A DNA stretch of 64,000 nucleotides, from assembly GCA_037976565.1 (NCBI GenBank), contig CP137674.1, positions 31,837,047 through 31,901,046 of the forward strand, given 5' to 3'. The stretch's first letter is position 1, and the number at the start of each line of letters is the position of its first letter. The stretch is from Mesocentrotus franciscanus (lineage: Eukaryota > Echinodermata > Echinoidea > Camarodonta > Strongylocentrotidae). Shown piece by piece: positions 1 to 60,645 of this stretch. Position numbers and translations under genes: made by a program. The notes under the pieces were generated by a model. It saw only the letters and a list, made by a program, of their open reading frames with translations, was not told the DNA's origin and did no database searches.

Positions 1-35
1 GAGAGCTATTGTAAGTTCATGCATTATTACATCTT

Positions 36-323
36 GGGGGTGTTTCACAAAGACTAAGATCGACTTTAAGTTGGACTTAAGTATAACAGGCCGTTCATGC
101 CACTGTTTGCTCTTACCATTTACTGGCATTTGTCTTTCAAGGGACGTACAAATCGTGGTCTCAAATCTACAGAGTTTATATTTTTTGATAGTTCATTATT
201 GAAGGAAAAAATATCTCAAGATTATAATTTAGAGACCAATGGTGATAGCATCCAATGGCACGAACGGCCTGTTATACTTAAGTCCAACTTAAAGTCGATC
301 TTAGTCTTTGTGAAACACCCCCC
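36..323. mobile_element. MITE copy 1, GGGGGTGTTTCACAAAG termini
   Basis: 288-bp non-coding element with arms of about 60 bp: the left arm (gtgtttcacaaagactaaga...) is the reverse complement of the right arm (...tcttagtctttgtgaaacac). Close copy at 21273-21564. It lies in a GCDH intron and its right end is 14 bp from the 3' splice site. Superfamily not assigned; target duplication unclear because of the G/C runs. Confidence 0.88.
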
Positions 324-339
324 TTGTTCATATTTGCAG

Positions 340-443
340 GGTCCGTTTGGTTGCCTGAACAATGCAAGGTACGGCATCGCATGGGGCACGTTGGGTGCTG
401 CTGAGTTCTGCCTGGAGACAGCAAGACAGTATACGTTGGACAG
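340..443 (+). CDS. GCDH: GCDH exon a (first in window)
   Basis: 104 bp, acceptor TATTTGCAG, donor CAG/GTAAG, ends in phase 2. Encodes [16 protein letters not shown] through [10 protein letters not shown] small inverted-repeat element ends only 14 bp before the acceptor AG. Confidence 0.95.
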
Positions 444-3400
444 GTAAGTTTTTAAAGTAGTCTCAATTTGTTGTGGTTTTTCCTCATCCTCTCCTTTTTT
501 GTTGAAAGCTTGTTTCTATGAAATTTGGGTATGTTTTTCTGGCAGTTTTTATTCTCTAATTACTTGAACACATAAATTGAATTTGTATTTCTTTTTTTAA
601 TTTGAGTTTTATAATTTTTTATTTTTTATAGAAATATTTTTTTCTTTTCAATTGACATAGATGTAGTGCTGTAGCCGAACCGCCGAACCGAACGGAAGTT
701 CGCCGAACATGGCACTTCCGAACCGAGCCGAACCGAACCGAACACAAAGGCCTGGTTCGGATGTTCGCAGAAAAATTTTAAACGTTTTTGCAGGCTAATT
801 AACTTGTCATTTTATACCTAATTTTCATGTCATGATTGCTCATTCTATATTTACTTTTTCCCATTTTCCTCCTTTGTGATTCATGCCTCTCCCGTGGGCG
901 CGACTTCACTGACGTCATTTAAATCCCAAATCCTGACCTCTGCAACGTCGCGATCGCAAGCTATAAACAAGCTAGAATACACGTGCCTATCAGGCACTGA
1001 TCAAAACAAGTTCGGCTCAAACCCAAACAATACAAAAATAAAATAAAAATTAATTGTAATAATATCGGACAAATTTTACCGTCTAAATAACGAAATAAAT
1101 ACATATAGTATTCTAATTTATTTATTCAGGAAAATTAGGAATTTATTATTTACCCCATTAAAAATAAACATTTATAATAACGGCAATCGAACGAGCCTGG
1201 GCTGCTATCTCTGTGTATTATAACGTACACATCGGTAAATTCAAGATGGCAGCTTTCATGACTCGTAACATTAGACAACAACCGTCTCTGCAAATCTTTA
1301 AAAAATATCATTTATTTTCAAATTGAAAATATGATTCTTGTAAAACTGCAAATAAAACACGATTGAAAACGGAAATATGAATGTAAGTACTAAAAAAGTT
1401 ACGTTTAAAGCAGTTTTTTATGTGAAATACGTGCAGGTCGGAAGCAGTGTTTTTCATCAGGAGTGGGGCAGAAGTCCTCCGTGCTGGTCGGGCCCGCCCT
1501 GCCGGCCCGCCCAGCGCCGACCACCGTAGCTATTAGGCTGCTTGCTATTATATTACCGAACCCCGAACCGAACCAAGTTCGGGTAAAAAATTGCCGAACT
1601 CTGCCGAACCAAACCGAACCCGAACATGGCGCCTGACTTACAGCACTACATAGATGTGTATGTTTTGAAGGCTTTGAAATTGAGGCAAGGTGGCAAATTG
1701 AGCACTTCTTAAGGCTGATTGGTCATGATATTATTTCATTCCCTTGGAAGAGTCTAACAATCAAATATCTACTTCATCCCTGGGCAACTCTTGTAGAATG
1801 CCTAGTATATGATCATATAAAGAGTTGTGATTGATATGGATTGAGTGCAAGTCCTCCAATCAATCACAAACATACATACTCCTTTAACTGTAGTACAGAG
1901 CAATAAATTTCAAGTTGCGATCACTTTAAATCTATCGCAACTGTCTATAAGACGGGGCGCTGGAGTAACTTTTGTTTGACTATGATGTCATCTTGCCTTC
2001 CCAGGGTTCAGTTCGGCTCACCATTGGCCAGGAATCAGTTGATGCAGAAGAAGATGGCTGACATGTTGACAGAGATCTCCCTTGGACTACAATCATGTCT
2101 TCAGGTTGGAAGACTCAAGGATGAAGGAAAGTGAGTACAAAGATTAGATGTAATTTTAGATCTTGCCTGATGATGAAATACATGTAGTTTATAAACAGAT
2201 TTGGTTATGTATGGCTGATGGGATGACAGCCTACTCTTTCTTAACAAGTAAGAGGCATTGAGATGCATGAATTAATTTATGTCGCTTGGTATAATCCTTT
2301 TTTGAAATTTTCCTGACAATTTTTTAGAATAGGCTCCTTCAAATGTCTATAATCAGAGCACATGTCTGATTTAACAGATATTTTAAGGGTTTCTTCTTAT
2401 TCAAAGGATGAAAACCAAAACGATTTTCAGGAGAAGATATATTTTCTACTTATTTTCTCAAAACCCACTCTGTGACACCAAGTTTACAAACAGCCATACT
2501 ATATGAACATTCCAGATATATACTTGTTCTTTGTCGGGAAGTAAAAAAGAAATTATTCCTTTTCCTGACATAAATAATGTCTAGATTCTTGAGTCGGACT
2601 TTCCTCCTACAAGGAAGTGATTTAACATGATTCATGTTAATAGTCTAAACAAACTACCAGCAATGATTATTACTATATTGAACAGTCCTCATATTTCTTT
2701 CATTTAACCCACTGCCGACGCAAATCAGTTCCAGTTCCTGTATGAAGCTTCAGGGAATGAGAGAATTCTGTTGACAATGGATTGATCTAAATATATATTT
2801 TGTATTTTCTTTCTTTCATTAATTCTTTAATTGTTGGCAATTGCTGGCAATTGTTGCCTACAGCACAAGAAGGATTAATCGATCATGTTGATACTGTAGA
2901 AATACTACTGACAACATTCATTGCAGTTTTGTACTTCTTCTAATTCAGTCACATTTACCGTGTATTTACGTCTCTCTTCAGAGCAACACCAGATATGATC
3001 TCACTGATCAAGAGGAACTCTTGTGGTAAATCCTTGGACATTGCCAGGGTAGCTAGAGACATGCTAGGTGGTAACGGGATCTGTGATGAGTATCATGTCA
3101 TCAGACATGTCATGAATCTAGAAGCTGTCAACACATATGAAGGTAAGAATTCTGTACATTCTAGCTTGCTGGAGCAAACCTAGCATGATTTTTCAAGTCT
3201 TCTAAGGAATTACATGTATCAAAGCCGGGATGTTTGGCAGTGTGCCACCTTGAGCAATCCTAACACTAATCCAAAGTTTGTGGAGAGAATAAGAATAAGG
3301 TATAAATTTGTATTTGCACATTCTATCCAATATGATGCTACTTTGGACATAAGATAAGAACAAGACATCGTTATATCATTGAATGCTGAGCTGGACATGA

Positions 3401-3910
3401 TTTGTCAGTGAACCCATTTGAAATGAAAGTGGAACAAAATTATAACACAAATATATTCAATTCATAGATGATTTGTCCTGATTTCATAGTGATGCATTCG
3501 ACTTTACAACTTTTTTTTCAGATGTCAAATGTATAAACATTGATCAATTGTTATGGCTGGCTAGTCTCTGACACTCTTTAGGCTTATAAGGAATATCTAG
3601 TTTTTAAAAGATGTATGCTGATTGATTAATTGCAATGGGTTTATGAACTGTTCTGTAGCAAGTAGGTGATGCTACAAGCGTACTCAATGTACAATTACTT
3701 GGTATCCAGCTTTTATCCCATCATATTCATATCACCTTGTCTTAAGTGTGTAGATGATGCCCCACACCAATTTATATGGCATCAGATCGTGTGCATATGC
3801 AATAGATTAACTTGATAATTGTTGTATCTTTTCCAGGTACACATGATATCCATGCCCTTATCCTTGGACGAGCCATCACGGGACTGCAGTCATTCACAGC
3901 TACAGGCTAG
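340..3910 (+). CDS. GCDH: Glutaryl-CoA dehydrogenase, C-terminal 154 residues (partial gene, 4 exons)
   Basis: Mitochondrial matrix flavoenzyme of the acyl-CoA dehydrogenase family; it oxidises and decarboxylates glutaryl-CoA to crotonyl-CoA in lysine, hydroxylysine and tryptophan breakdown. Exons 340-443, 2005-2130, 2982-3142 and 3837-3910 join with consistent phases (2, 2, 1) into one open frame ending in TAG. Family blocks seen: [55 protein letters not shown], and [20 protein letters not shown] at the C-terminus. The Glu of TYEGT (codon 3139-3141) is the catalytic base of the family (Glu370 of the mature human enzyme). The transit peptide, FAD-binding N-terminal domain and promoter lie left of the window. 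The gene converges on USP24. Glutaryl-CoA specificity is inferred from near-identity to GCDH rather than to other acyl-CoA dehydrogenases. Confidence 0.96.
664..1648. mobile_element. Non-autonomous hAT-like DNA transposon in a GCDH intron
   Basis: 985 bp. Starts TAGTGCTGTA and ends TACAGCACTA (10-bp inverted ends), flanked by an identical 8-bp duplication CATAGATG at 656-663 and 1649-1656. An 8-bp duplication with TAGTGCTGTA-type ends fits the hAT superfamily. Both subterminal regions are full of CCGAACCGAAC-type repeats in inverted arrangement. No transposase frame is visible. Confidence 0.9.
2005..2130 (+). CDS. GCDH: GCDH exon b
   Basis: 126 bp, acceptor CTTCCCAG, donor GGAAA/GTGAG, ends in phase 2. 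Encodes [16 protein letters not shown] through GRLKDEG, the helical C-terminal domain of acyl-CoA dehydrogenases. Confidence 0.95.
2982..3142 (+). CDS. GCDH: GCDH exon c, catalytic Glu
   Basis: 161 bp, acceptor CTCTTCAG, donor GAAG/GTAAG, ends in phase 1. Encodes [20 protein letters not shown] through NLEAVNTYE; the last full codon, GAA at 3139-3141, is the catalytic Glu. Confidence 0.96.
3837..3910 (+). CDS. GCDH: GCDH terminal exon
   Basis: 74 bp including TAG at 3908-3910; acceptor CTTTTCCAG. Encodes [19 protein letters not shown] and a short ATG tail. No convincing polyadenylation signal could be assigned; ATTAAA near 4236 is one candidate. Confidence 0.95.
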
Positions 3911-5820
3911 TAGATGATGGACTTACCCTTAACCAAAAATGCTCTGACAATGTTATTGATGTGATCCAGCTGTGGAGATGGGCAGGGGTTGTGATCTTGT
4001 CCTGTCTTCCCTTCCCCTAGGCTTGCATGGACTGTATTCTATGAAGCAGTTGTTTCGTGGTGTTCCTGCACTTTGTGTGACATTTGCTAAACTTTCATCC
4101 TCGTGTAATTTCTGGAGATATTCTTAGACAACTATCATATTTACAAACAGGATGTACTAAAGCTGTCTGTAAAAAAATCCTTTGATAACTGGCTTTGTTA
4201 ATTGTCTCTTTCTTTATGCATCGTATTCCTGCAAAATTAAATTCCTTTGCATTTTAGGACTCTCAGGTGTAATATGTGAAAAAAGTTTAATCCGCCCTCC
4301 CCTCCCAAATTGGCTTACTGTAGTGAGATTATGCTGAATCAAAATGTACATGTGTGTGTAATGAGTATTTGCCTACTCAGACCATATTCAAAATGGACTT
4401 ATTATCATTTACTTGCTGAAAATGTATTGTTACTGGGTGAACATTCAATCTGAAGGAAAAAAAATGACCAATGGGTAATTAATTGTGTGCTATTCAACAT
4501 TGGTTGCGCGTTATCCCTGATAAAAGGTATTGATGAATCTCATATTTTATTTCATGTTTTTCCTGAGCAATCAGAACCTGAACCATCCTGATTACTATGG
4601 CTCATATTGGGTTGTAAGCAGAACCTGGAGTGTACTGTGGGCTGATATTTGAGATTTAAACAAATAATTATAAGCTTTACAGACTTTTCTGAAGAAGTTG
4701 AATATTAATTACTTCAAATGATAGACAGACAGAGCTCAACTGTTGTAATTTAGAGAGCTTTAGCGCATTAACCACCCAGTATGCTACATTTCCCATCCTT
4801 TAACCACCCCCCCCCCCCTTGCCCCACATCGTTAAGTGAAAGAAAATGGAACTTGTCTTTGAATTTAGCAATTTAGCAAACACTCGTACATCTGATAGAA
4901 ATGGTAGATAAATATAGAATGCAGTTATTTTGTTTCATTTAGCAAGTGCATGATCCTCCTGATGAAGACTTGAATGATACATAAAAAGCCGAGTATAAAA
5001 TAAAATGTATGGACATAGATTAAACTGTCTCCTCTGCCAATATACATCTATTTTTATGGTTATTTATACTTCATTTAGAGTAAAGAATATTATGCTGAAT
5101 TTGAAGAAGAAAAAATCTCTGTGAATATATTTCTTATACTCAATACACAATATGTGTGAGTGATGTTTTCTTGTTGTGTCTGAAATATAGCTGTAGACTT
5201 CTTTTATTTTGACAACTTTCGAGTTGAATTGATTTAAATATACATGCCGATCAAATTTGTCATCAATTCAGGCATCTGAAGTATTTAAATACGTATATAT
5301 GCAACCACTTAAACATATAATGCCGTCATTGAATTTCTATTATAGCATTTATACATGCGCATTCAGCATAGGGATAAGTCTGGGATGGACAACTTACATG
5401 TACATGTAGTGCAAAGTATTTTGTACATGGCGTGTATATGAACTTGTATCAAGGTTTGAAACGTAAAGTTTCCCTTCTGATTTGATATCTCTTAGGCGAC
5501 TAGTGCATGCGCAAATTGATGTATTTATGGTTTGAAAAATTGAATTTGACAAGTTGCAATACAACCATACCATGTATGCCAACATAAACGTTATAATTTC
5601 TAGAGGTCTTTGCGGAAATCTGGTCAATTTTATGACGTTTCTTATATACATTGTATAGTTCATTTTTCTTTCTTTTACCCCTCTGCTTACATTGTACATG
5701 AAGTTTTATCAAAAATGCACATCATATCATCGTTCATGTTGGAGAAAAGAAGTGATTGGAGTTACTTAACCAAGAATAGGGTTTTTTTGTTCCAACTATT
5801 ACAGGCACCATTGTTTTATA
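3911..5820. other. GCDH 3' UTR and downstream intergenic sequence
   Basis: AT-rich sequence without open frames of note. Its left part should be the GCDH 3' UTR, but the end could not be fixed. A poly-C tract lies at 4806-4820. Nothing else recognised. Confidence 0.4.
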
Positions 5821-5972
5821 TATTAAACAACATATGCTGTATAGTACCCCCACGTCCGCAACCCGGTGACTTAAGCTCACGCACGCCAGCTAGTCCCCAC
5901 TCCTGACGTCGGATAGTCAACCTGTTTGAAACGTCGAGCCACTCCTACCACCCATCCTTACCAACCGGCGCT

Positions 5973-6053
5973 ATAGTTCTCCTTAGAACTATAAGCTAAG
6001 AAAGATAACCAACAGTCTTTTTCAAGACTACACCAGCAGTCCTTTTCAGGACT
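5973..6053 (+). other. Three consecutive histone-3'-end-like hairpins
   Basis: Three perfect stems with 4-nt loops: AGTTCT-CCTT-AGAACT (5975-5990, extendable to 8 bp), AGTCTT-TTTC-AAGACT (6014-6029) and AGTCCT-TTTC-AGGACT (6038-6053). The last two have the 6-bp stem and TTTC loop of metazoan replication-dependent histone mRNAs, although the conserved GG/CC stem base is replaced by AG/CT. CTAAGAAAGA (5996-6005), after the first hairpin, resembles the sea urchin histone downstream element CAAGAAAGA. No histone coding sequence lies nearby; GAAACGTCG just upstream (about 5929) recurs in the foldback element at 19899-20821, so this may be a transposon tail. Confidence 0.55.
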
Positions 6054-6820
6054 CCCCAATCCTCCCTCTCTCTCACATGGTGCAACCGCAAGCCTACTGT
6101 ATATCTACATCACCATACAAGCCGATACTTATAAGCAGCATCTAACATATATTTTGTTTTGTTTGTGTTGTTTTCTTGAGATAACTTGTTTTTTCCCTAT
6201 TTCCATGGTCGCATGTGGTCCCATGTGCTATGCCATTATGAATGTCATGTGTGACAAGTTGACGAGAAGCAGAAGGTCGCACAAGCCTTGTTCATATTTG
6301 ATGTGCATATAAACACATCAAAAGAAGAATTATGTCAACAATTACAAAGTGTATATTTTTATTTGAACATGTATAAATGGTGTGAGTGAATAAAAGCATT
6401 TGAAAGCAGAAACTTGGCCTGTTACCGAATTCATATTTTTAATTTTGTTTTTGTAGATTCCTCTTGGAGAATGCATTGAATAGAAATTATGGATATGCTA
6501 GGTGTAAAAAAAAGAAGAGAATTTTGATTGACAATATATCAATAAGTGACATGTCATCTTTAGCTGAAATGTTCTACATTAAGATGTTGAACAGTGTAGA
6601 TTTTTTTTTTAAAATAAATATTGAGTCATTGAGTCAAACTAATGCTTTAACCTGAATATTTCAGTTTTTTACAAATATTTTTCTGACAACATAAAACTCA
6701 TCAAAATAAAATCTGCACCCTTTTAATTTTACAATGCGCAAAGTTCAGATGTGGGGTTGTAACTTTTGAAATTAGTACTGATCAAAATTGGTATAATTAT
6801 GTTGTTCATTTACACTTGTA

Positions 6821-7767
6821 GTCAGGTGGCTTAGTGAAATTATTTGGTACAGGGCTTCATTAGGACCTGCTGAATGATGGTAGGGTAGGAGCCCCTGGCA
6901 TACATATTCATATATGTGTGATTGGGGGCCCATGGCGTTTGTACAACAAATCAATGTTATATTACCTTACAAATTATTTGTGAACTACGAGGCGACACCC
7001 CTGTCCCACACCCTTTTATGATATTCTTGCCGGGGGCTCCTACGCTAATATCGTTTAGTAGGTCCTAAGGAAGCCCTGTACCAAAAATGGCATTTGTACA
7101 ACAACTAAATGTTATATTACCTTCTAAATTAATTGGGGGGCTACGAAGCGACGCCCCCACCCCACACCCTTATATGATATTCTTGCCGGGGGCTCCTACC
7201 CTAATATCGTTCAGTAGGTCCTAAGGAAGCCCTGTACCAAAAATGGCATTTGTACAACAACAAATAAATGTTGTATTACCTTCTTAATTATTTGGGGGCT
7301 ACGAGGCCACGCCCCCGCCCAACACCCTTATATGATATTTTTGCCAGGGGCTCCCACTCTTATATCGTTCAGTAGGTCCTAAGGAAGCCCTGTACCAAAA
7401 ATGGCATTTGTACAACGACAAATAAATGTTGTATTACCTTCTTAATTATTTGGGGGCTACGAGGCCACGCCCCCGCCCAACACCCTTATATGATATTTTT
7501 GCCGGGGGCTCCCACTCTTATATCGTTTAGTAGGTCCTAAGGAAGCCCTGTACCAAAAATGGCATTTGTACAACAACAAATCAATGTTATAAAATTATTT
7601 GGGGGCTCCAAAAGATGCCCCCGCCCCCACGCCCTTAAATTGAATTTTTTGCCGGGGGCTCCTAGCCTAATATCGTTTAGTAAGTCCTAAGGAAGCCCTG
7701 TACCAAGAATGGTGCTTTTATCCGGCAAGTAACGATTATCGATAAATTTGACGCTAAGCCACCTGAC
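6821..7767. mobile_element. Inverted-repeat element carrying a ~157-bp tandem array
   Basis: Ends GTCAGGTGGCTTAG...CTAAGCCACCTGAC are inverted and flanked by TA on both sides (6819-6820, 7768-7769). The interior is a tandem array with period 156-158 bp; the anchor ggc(a/g)tttgtacaac recurs at about 6933, 7089, 7245, 7403 and 7561. At the left an inverted half unit (6848-6900) is present. Units contain TTGCCGGGGGCTCC and GAAGCCCTGTACCAAAAATG. Non-coding. Confidence 0.82.
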
Positions 7768-10700
7768 TATTAGTACATGTACACATGAATGTATGTATGG
7801 CATTTGCCCACACTTATCACTGTTCGCATTGGGAAAATACACACGTGATAAAGCCATAATTACACTGTATGACTGAATGTCTGGCATGTCTCACTACGCA
7901 TTGCACAGAGTCAAAGACACAAACATTTTAATTCAAAGTGAAATAGTATTTATTCATGTTATACTCTCATCAGCACAACATCATTTATTCTTTACATTTC
8001 ATCCAAATAAACTGTACATTCCTCCATTCTGATTGCCAAAGTAACCTCTTTTTAATTCACTCGATAAAATTCTGGAAATAAAAAGGAAAGAAATGCATCC
8101 AAAACACTTCTTTGTATGTCATAGAAACCTTCCTTTCCCTTCATATATAAACAGCTACTCTAGTCTTAAACTACATTGAGAGGTACCTGAGTATATTCTA
8201 GATACATACACAGTACTCTTATTCATTGGACAATCTAAATCCATATTTAAAAACATCCATCTCTAAATAACTTTGTTCGTATATCTCTTTTATTCCTTAT
8301 AGACAACAGTGAAGTACATTGATACATACACATCAAAATAAGTCAATTCATTTTCATTCTGCACATTAAAAAAGAAAAATTATTTCAAAATATCTTGCAA
8401 ACCTTATTATTAAAGTCCTATGCTTAGGTGGGGAGCATAGTGATACAGATATCATTGTATTGCATGTGAATTATTCATTACTATTTAATAGAATACAAAG
8501 TCATGGAAAGCATTTTGCACTTCAGTTTTTCAATATTTTCAAAATTTTCAATGGAAGCAACTCAAAACCAACAACAAAATGACAAATTAAAGTGAATTTA
8601 CAAGGCATATCAATACATAGCATCAATGTGTAAAATGGACATACATGTAAAGAACTAAAGAATGTTGTCCAACCAATAATGACATCATTATACATTCATT
8701 AATCTAGTCTTCATGCAAACAGGCTGCAGATGATTTTGAATAAAAGAATTTTTAAAATAATAAATTTGACAACTCTAAAAACATTAATATGCCTTCCATT
8801 CTGCAAAGAATGGTATAAACAGTTCTTTGAAATCCATTCTTAACCAATACTTGACTGAACCTTTTATTTATTCCTTTGTTCAATGAGCAACTGCGACATT
8901 AATAAGTTCATTCAGAATGTTGGCAGGTAACAAGTTTTTTCCACCACCTATAAAAGCAAAAATCTCAAAAGCAACATTGAATATTCAATTTCTGCATCCT
9001 CTGCCATAAAAGGTTGTGTTTAAACGCAACTCAAAAAATAAATGCAACTTGACTATCAACTAATCTGCAATGGCATATTTGGGACTTGCATATAATTTTT
9101 GGGGTTGCATTTACATACAACCTTTTATGCGAGAAGGACCCTGATAAGTGTATCTGATCATTGAAATTATATCTTGGTATTTTAGTATAAAGTATCTTAT
9201 GAGAATATAATTGCCTCTTATCTCATGAGATGAAGTGGAAAAATTTATTGAAAAAAATAAGAGAGAAAACACTATACCGGTAAGTATAAAAAATAAGAAA
9301 AAGGAGATGAAAAAAATATGCCATTTTATCTCAATGGTTGATGTCATTCTAAATCACACTTGTACTTTTAACTTCCAAGTTTGCGCTAGACAACAGCAAA
9401 TAGTTGACTTCATTCAGTTTAACAGTACTGCAAGCTATGTTACACCTCAATCATTCCTCGTACTACAAATTCATAGCATCCTATGGCAAAGAACTCTAGT
9501 CAATTTTTCTCTTCCCTCGTCATATTTCTGTTCACTAAAATTGCTTCCTCCGATTGCTGTTTGAGAACCTAGCTGTACTACTAACCAATGATTTAATAAA
9601 AAGAAATGCTTTGCATAACACACACTGTATATTAAACTTAATATTGCTACAATGTGCACTTCATTCACCATTGTTTTCTTTTCCAAATTGAATTAGAGAA
9701 TAAAATCTCACATAAAAAAATAAAACTGTCTGTTGACCTTAACACAACCATGTAATTCCTCTTTGGAAGAATATGAAATACTCATGAAGATCAGCTGACT
9801 ATCAAGTTTCAAAGATGAAGAAGAAGAAGAAGTAGTACTACTACAGCTAAGCAAATTTGCAAACACTGACCTCACACATTCTCAATGTACAGATCCCACT
9901 TCTGATTTATTTCTTCAACTTTGATTTATTTTCTTTCAATTAGTTATTTAATAGGCATACAAAAGAAACCCAATCAAACTTATAATTGATATCATATTTC
10001 AGTGAATATGTCATCAGTCCAGACCCTGAAGGGCGTTAACTCTGTGTTATAGTATATGAGATAACACCCATCTCGCTCCTAACAGACGATGTCATACTCT
10101 TGGGTATTCGTCAGAAAATACCCTAAAACCTGTCATGGATACTGCAGCTTGTATCAGTATCATCATTAGTTCCTGGATGTTCCAAATTGGAATAAATTTC
10201 TCTTCTTTAGAATTGCATTTTGTTGATACCTTAGTGACCTTGACGTAAAAATTAAGCGAAAGGCATTAACCATAATGTGCATTATATCAGCATTGGCTAT
10301 TTTCACTGAATTAAAAAAATATATATGACAAAGCGCATGTTAACTATACCACATTTTAACTTTACTGCATAAATATTCATCTTTCTAGAAGAGCTGCTTA
10401 CTTTTACATATATGACTCAGGCAGAAGAGCCAGTATAAAGACTTGATATCTAAGCAATCTGTGACAGCACAGCACGATGCAATCTCTATGAAAATGCCAA
10501 AAATACATCTTCCTAAACGTCAGTCAGTTTTAGTATGGATGCAGATGTTACATGGAGGCACTATAGTATACAGTCTGTGGTCTCAGTAGAAAGTTTGGTT
10601 TATATATCAAAGAAACATGACAGATGTAAGAACTTGTGAAACTTAAACTTGTCAAATTTGCATCGTTTTCAGAATGGCACTTGTGTGTATGTACACCAAT

Positions 10701-12434
10701 GAATACAAATGCACTTCAAAACCAGTTCAGCAGTAAAAGATATTTACCAAAGACCCTTTGAAAGCTCTTACCCTTACATTCTTTTAAATTCTATGACCAG
10801 ATTTCTGGGCCCATATTCATAAGACCTGAATAGGCCTAGTTGTCAAGTAATTATATGTAGATATAGTAATACATATAGCTGACATATATGACATACATAT
10901 GACTCCATACATGTAGGTCATACATATTGTCCTGAGTATACGATGGCAGCTCAGATGTAAGTATTCTTCCAATTATATAATGCCCTAAACCCAGATGAAT
11001 TACCATTCTATTAAATTACCATTTAGAAAATTTGTTCCTGTTATTCAGAAAATTTGATTGAAATATGGGGGGCAGAAGACAACCAAATTCAAAATCGGTC
11101 TTCAGATATTTCCACAAGTGATATGAAAATTAGAGTAACCTATTGGCTATATCAAACTACCCTGAACTTGCTGACAGGTCATTGACAGGTCATTGACAGG
11201 TCATTGACATGTAATTGAAAGTCACTTCAACAAGACCGATATACATTGCATCAAGATTGCAACAACATCTACCAAAACTAGTGAAATGGTTCCACTACGT
11301 GGTACATGCTTATCATTCACATGAAATATATTGCTTTGTCTGATTATGTTGTCATAGTTACCATATCCTACCTAATTAATGACATCTTAGCAAAGAGAAG
11401 TTAAGTAGATTCATTTTCTCTGAAGAAAATTGAGTGTCATGAGCACCAGTACCTGGCAGATACCAGCGCTATATAAATAGCCAATATTAAAATCATACAT
11501 CATAAAAAATCTTATCTAGATATATATATTTGAACAACACACTTTGCACAATCAATATATTATGCTTTTGTGTTCATCCATGAGAATGTAATATCCTGCA
11601 TCATAAGTTCAAGCTTTCTGAAAACAGCTCTTCATTAACCATGAAAACACATTCATCAAAGGTTATCATCACATTTCATCTATAAGGATACTGTAAGAGA
11701 AAGACCTGTAAAAACTTGGGATAGATGAGACTGATTCAGTGTCTTAGCCTAGGTCTAGATTCTTAACAAGGACTAGATATTGGACGAGATATGCATCCAG
11801 GGCCCTGTCTTATAAAGACCTGCGATTGATCTGAATCGACCACAAGTCCTTCGATCAATTGCAAGTTTGCAGTCTCCTATCTCTTATGTACATAAGTTGC
11901 AATTAATATCAACTGTTTATAAGACAGGGCCCAGGACTGGGTCTGGGTACTGGAAAACACAATGCCCTTACTTTCTTGATCTACCAGCATTCATTCCAAC
12001 AGTGATGATCACTCTTTCACAAGGTACATGCAAAGGAGGTTTACGATTACCTCACAGAAGTCAAACCCTTGGTTAACTGTTCTTTCTGGAGCAAAGGATG
12101 CCCTACTCCTCCTGCTCCATGTTCCTTTCACAGAATCAACCAACATCTACGTAGAGTGTATCATCCAGATCAATCCTTCCAAACCTGCTATCCTCTCCAT
12201 CACAGCTCCCTGCTACCAATCTCCTTTGTTCAGATCATAGCCATGCAGACCAAAAAAATCTCTCCATACCCTCTATCCAAATCAACTTCTCGGGCATGGT
12301 TCCTTTTTCTCTATCGCTCCCATCAATGTCTTAACCCATTGACTGCTGAATTATTTCAATCCCATAGGTTTGACACATGAACAGCCTGGTTCCAGTAGGC
12401 AAGGAGTTAACCCCTTTCCTTCTTGATCATTAAG
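7768..12434 (-). other. Probable USP24 3' UTR plus intergenic sequence
   Basis: About 4.7 kb downstream of the USP24 stop, AT-rich, without conserved reading frames and poorer in repeats than the flanks. AATAAA-type signals on the - strand occur near 7950 and 7985, which would give a 3' UTR of up to about 4.4 kb; this is inference. It contains a short MITE at 11800-11933 and three to four copies of gacaggtcattgacaggtca-type 13-mers at 11176-11212. Confidence 0.35.
11800..11933. mobile_element. Short MITE, GGGCCCTGTCTTATAAA termini
   Basis: 134 bp with inverted ends GGGCCCTGTCTTATAAA / TTTATAAGACAGGGCCC and imperfectly complementary arms rich in GATCAATTGCAA. Degenerate relatives are seen near 1795-1965 and 22017-22160. 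Confidence 0.85.
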
Positions 12435-60109
<47,675 letters not shown>

Positions 60110-60182
60110 CTGTAAGATAAGTGGTATACCCTGTAATTAGCAATGTACATGTACATGTGTAGTCACAGAGGCGTAGCAAGAG

Positions 60183-60230
60183 TCCATCCATCATCATCGT
60201 CATCATCATCATCGTCATCATCCATCATTA

Positions 60231-60271
<41 letters not shown>
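60183..60271. repeat. (CAT)n microsatellite
   Basis: CAT/CGT repeats about 75 bp upstream of the exon 1 acceptor (- strand). Confidence 0.95.
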
Positions 60272-60329
60272 AATCTCTGCTATTCCTTGGCATCACCTGT
60301 GCCTGGGAAGGAAAAGCAAACTGAATCAG

Positions 60330-60645
60330 TGTAACCCTCAGGGTCTCTCCTCCCGGTATAACTGATTTGGATGTGCCAATGAGGCGATGAACCACTACAC
60401 CAGTGTTTTCCCCTACTCTAATACAAATAGTGCAGTGGGATCTTAACATGCAAAGGTGGTTACTCTCCTCTACACATGTACTCCATTTAACATCCTATCC
60501 AAGGGACATTTTTTCCACTCTAACCTAGCTTGCATCAATAGAACAGCAGAGGGGCACGTTAACATACAACACAGGCTTCAGTCACCTGCATGGGTTGGAT
60601 TCAAACCGACAGTCAATTACTGAGCCACCTCGCTAAGCCTATATT
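60330..60645 (-). mobile_element. tRNA-derived SINE
   Basis: On the - strand, TAGCGAGGTGGCTCAGTAAT (A box) and CGGTTTGAATCC (B box) at the 60570-60645 end, followed by a body to about 60330. Boundaries approximate. Confidence 0.75.

Noticed and set aside
12028..12380. Overlapping + strand frames of 70-103 aa
   Set aside because: Antisense to the presumed USP24 3' UTR, low complexity, no family similarity.
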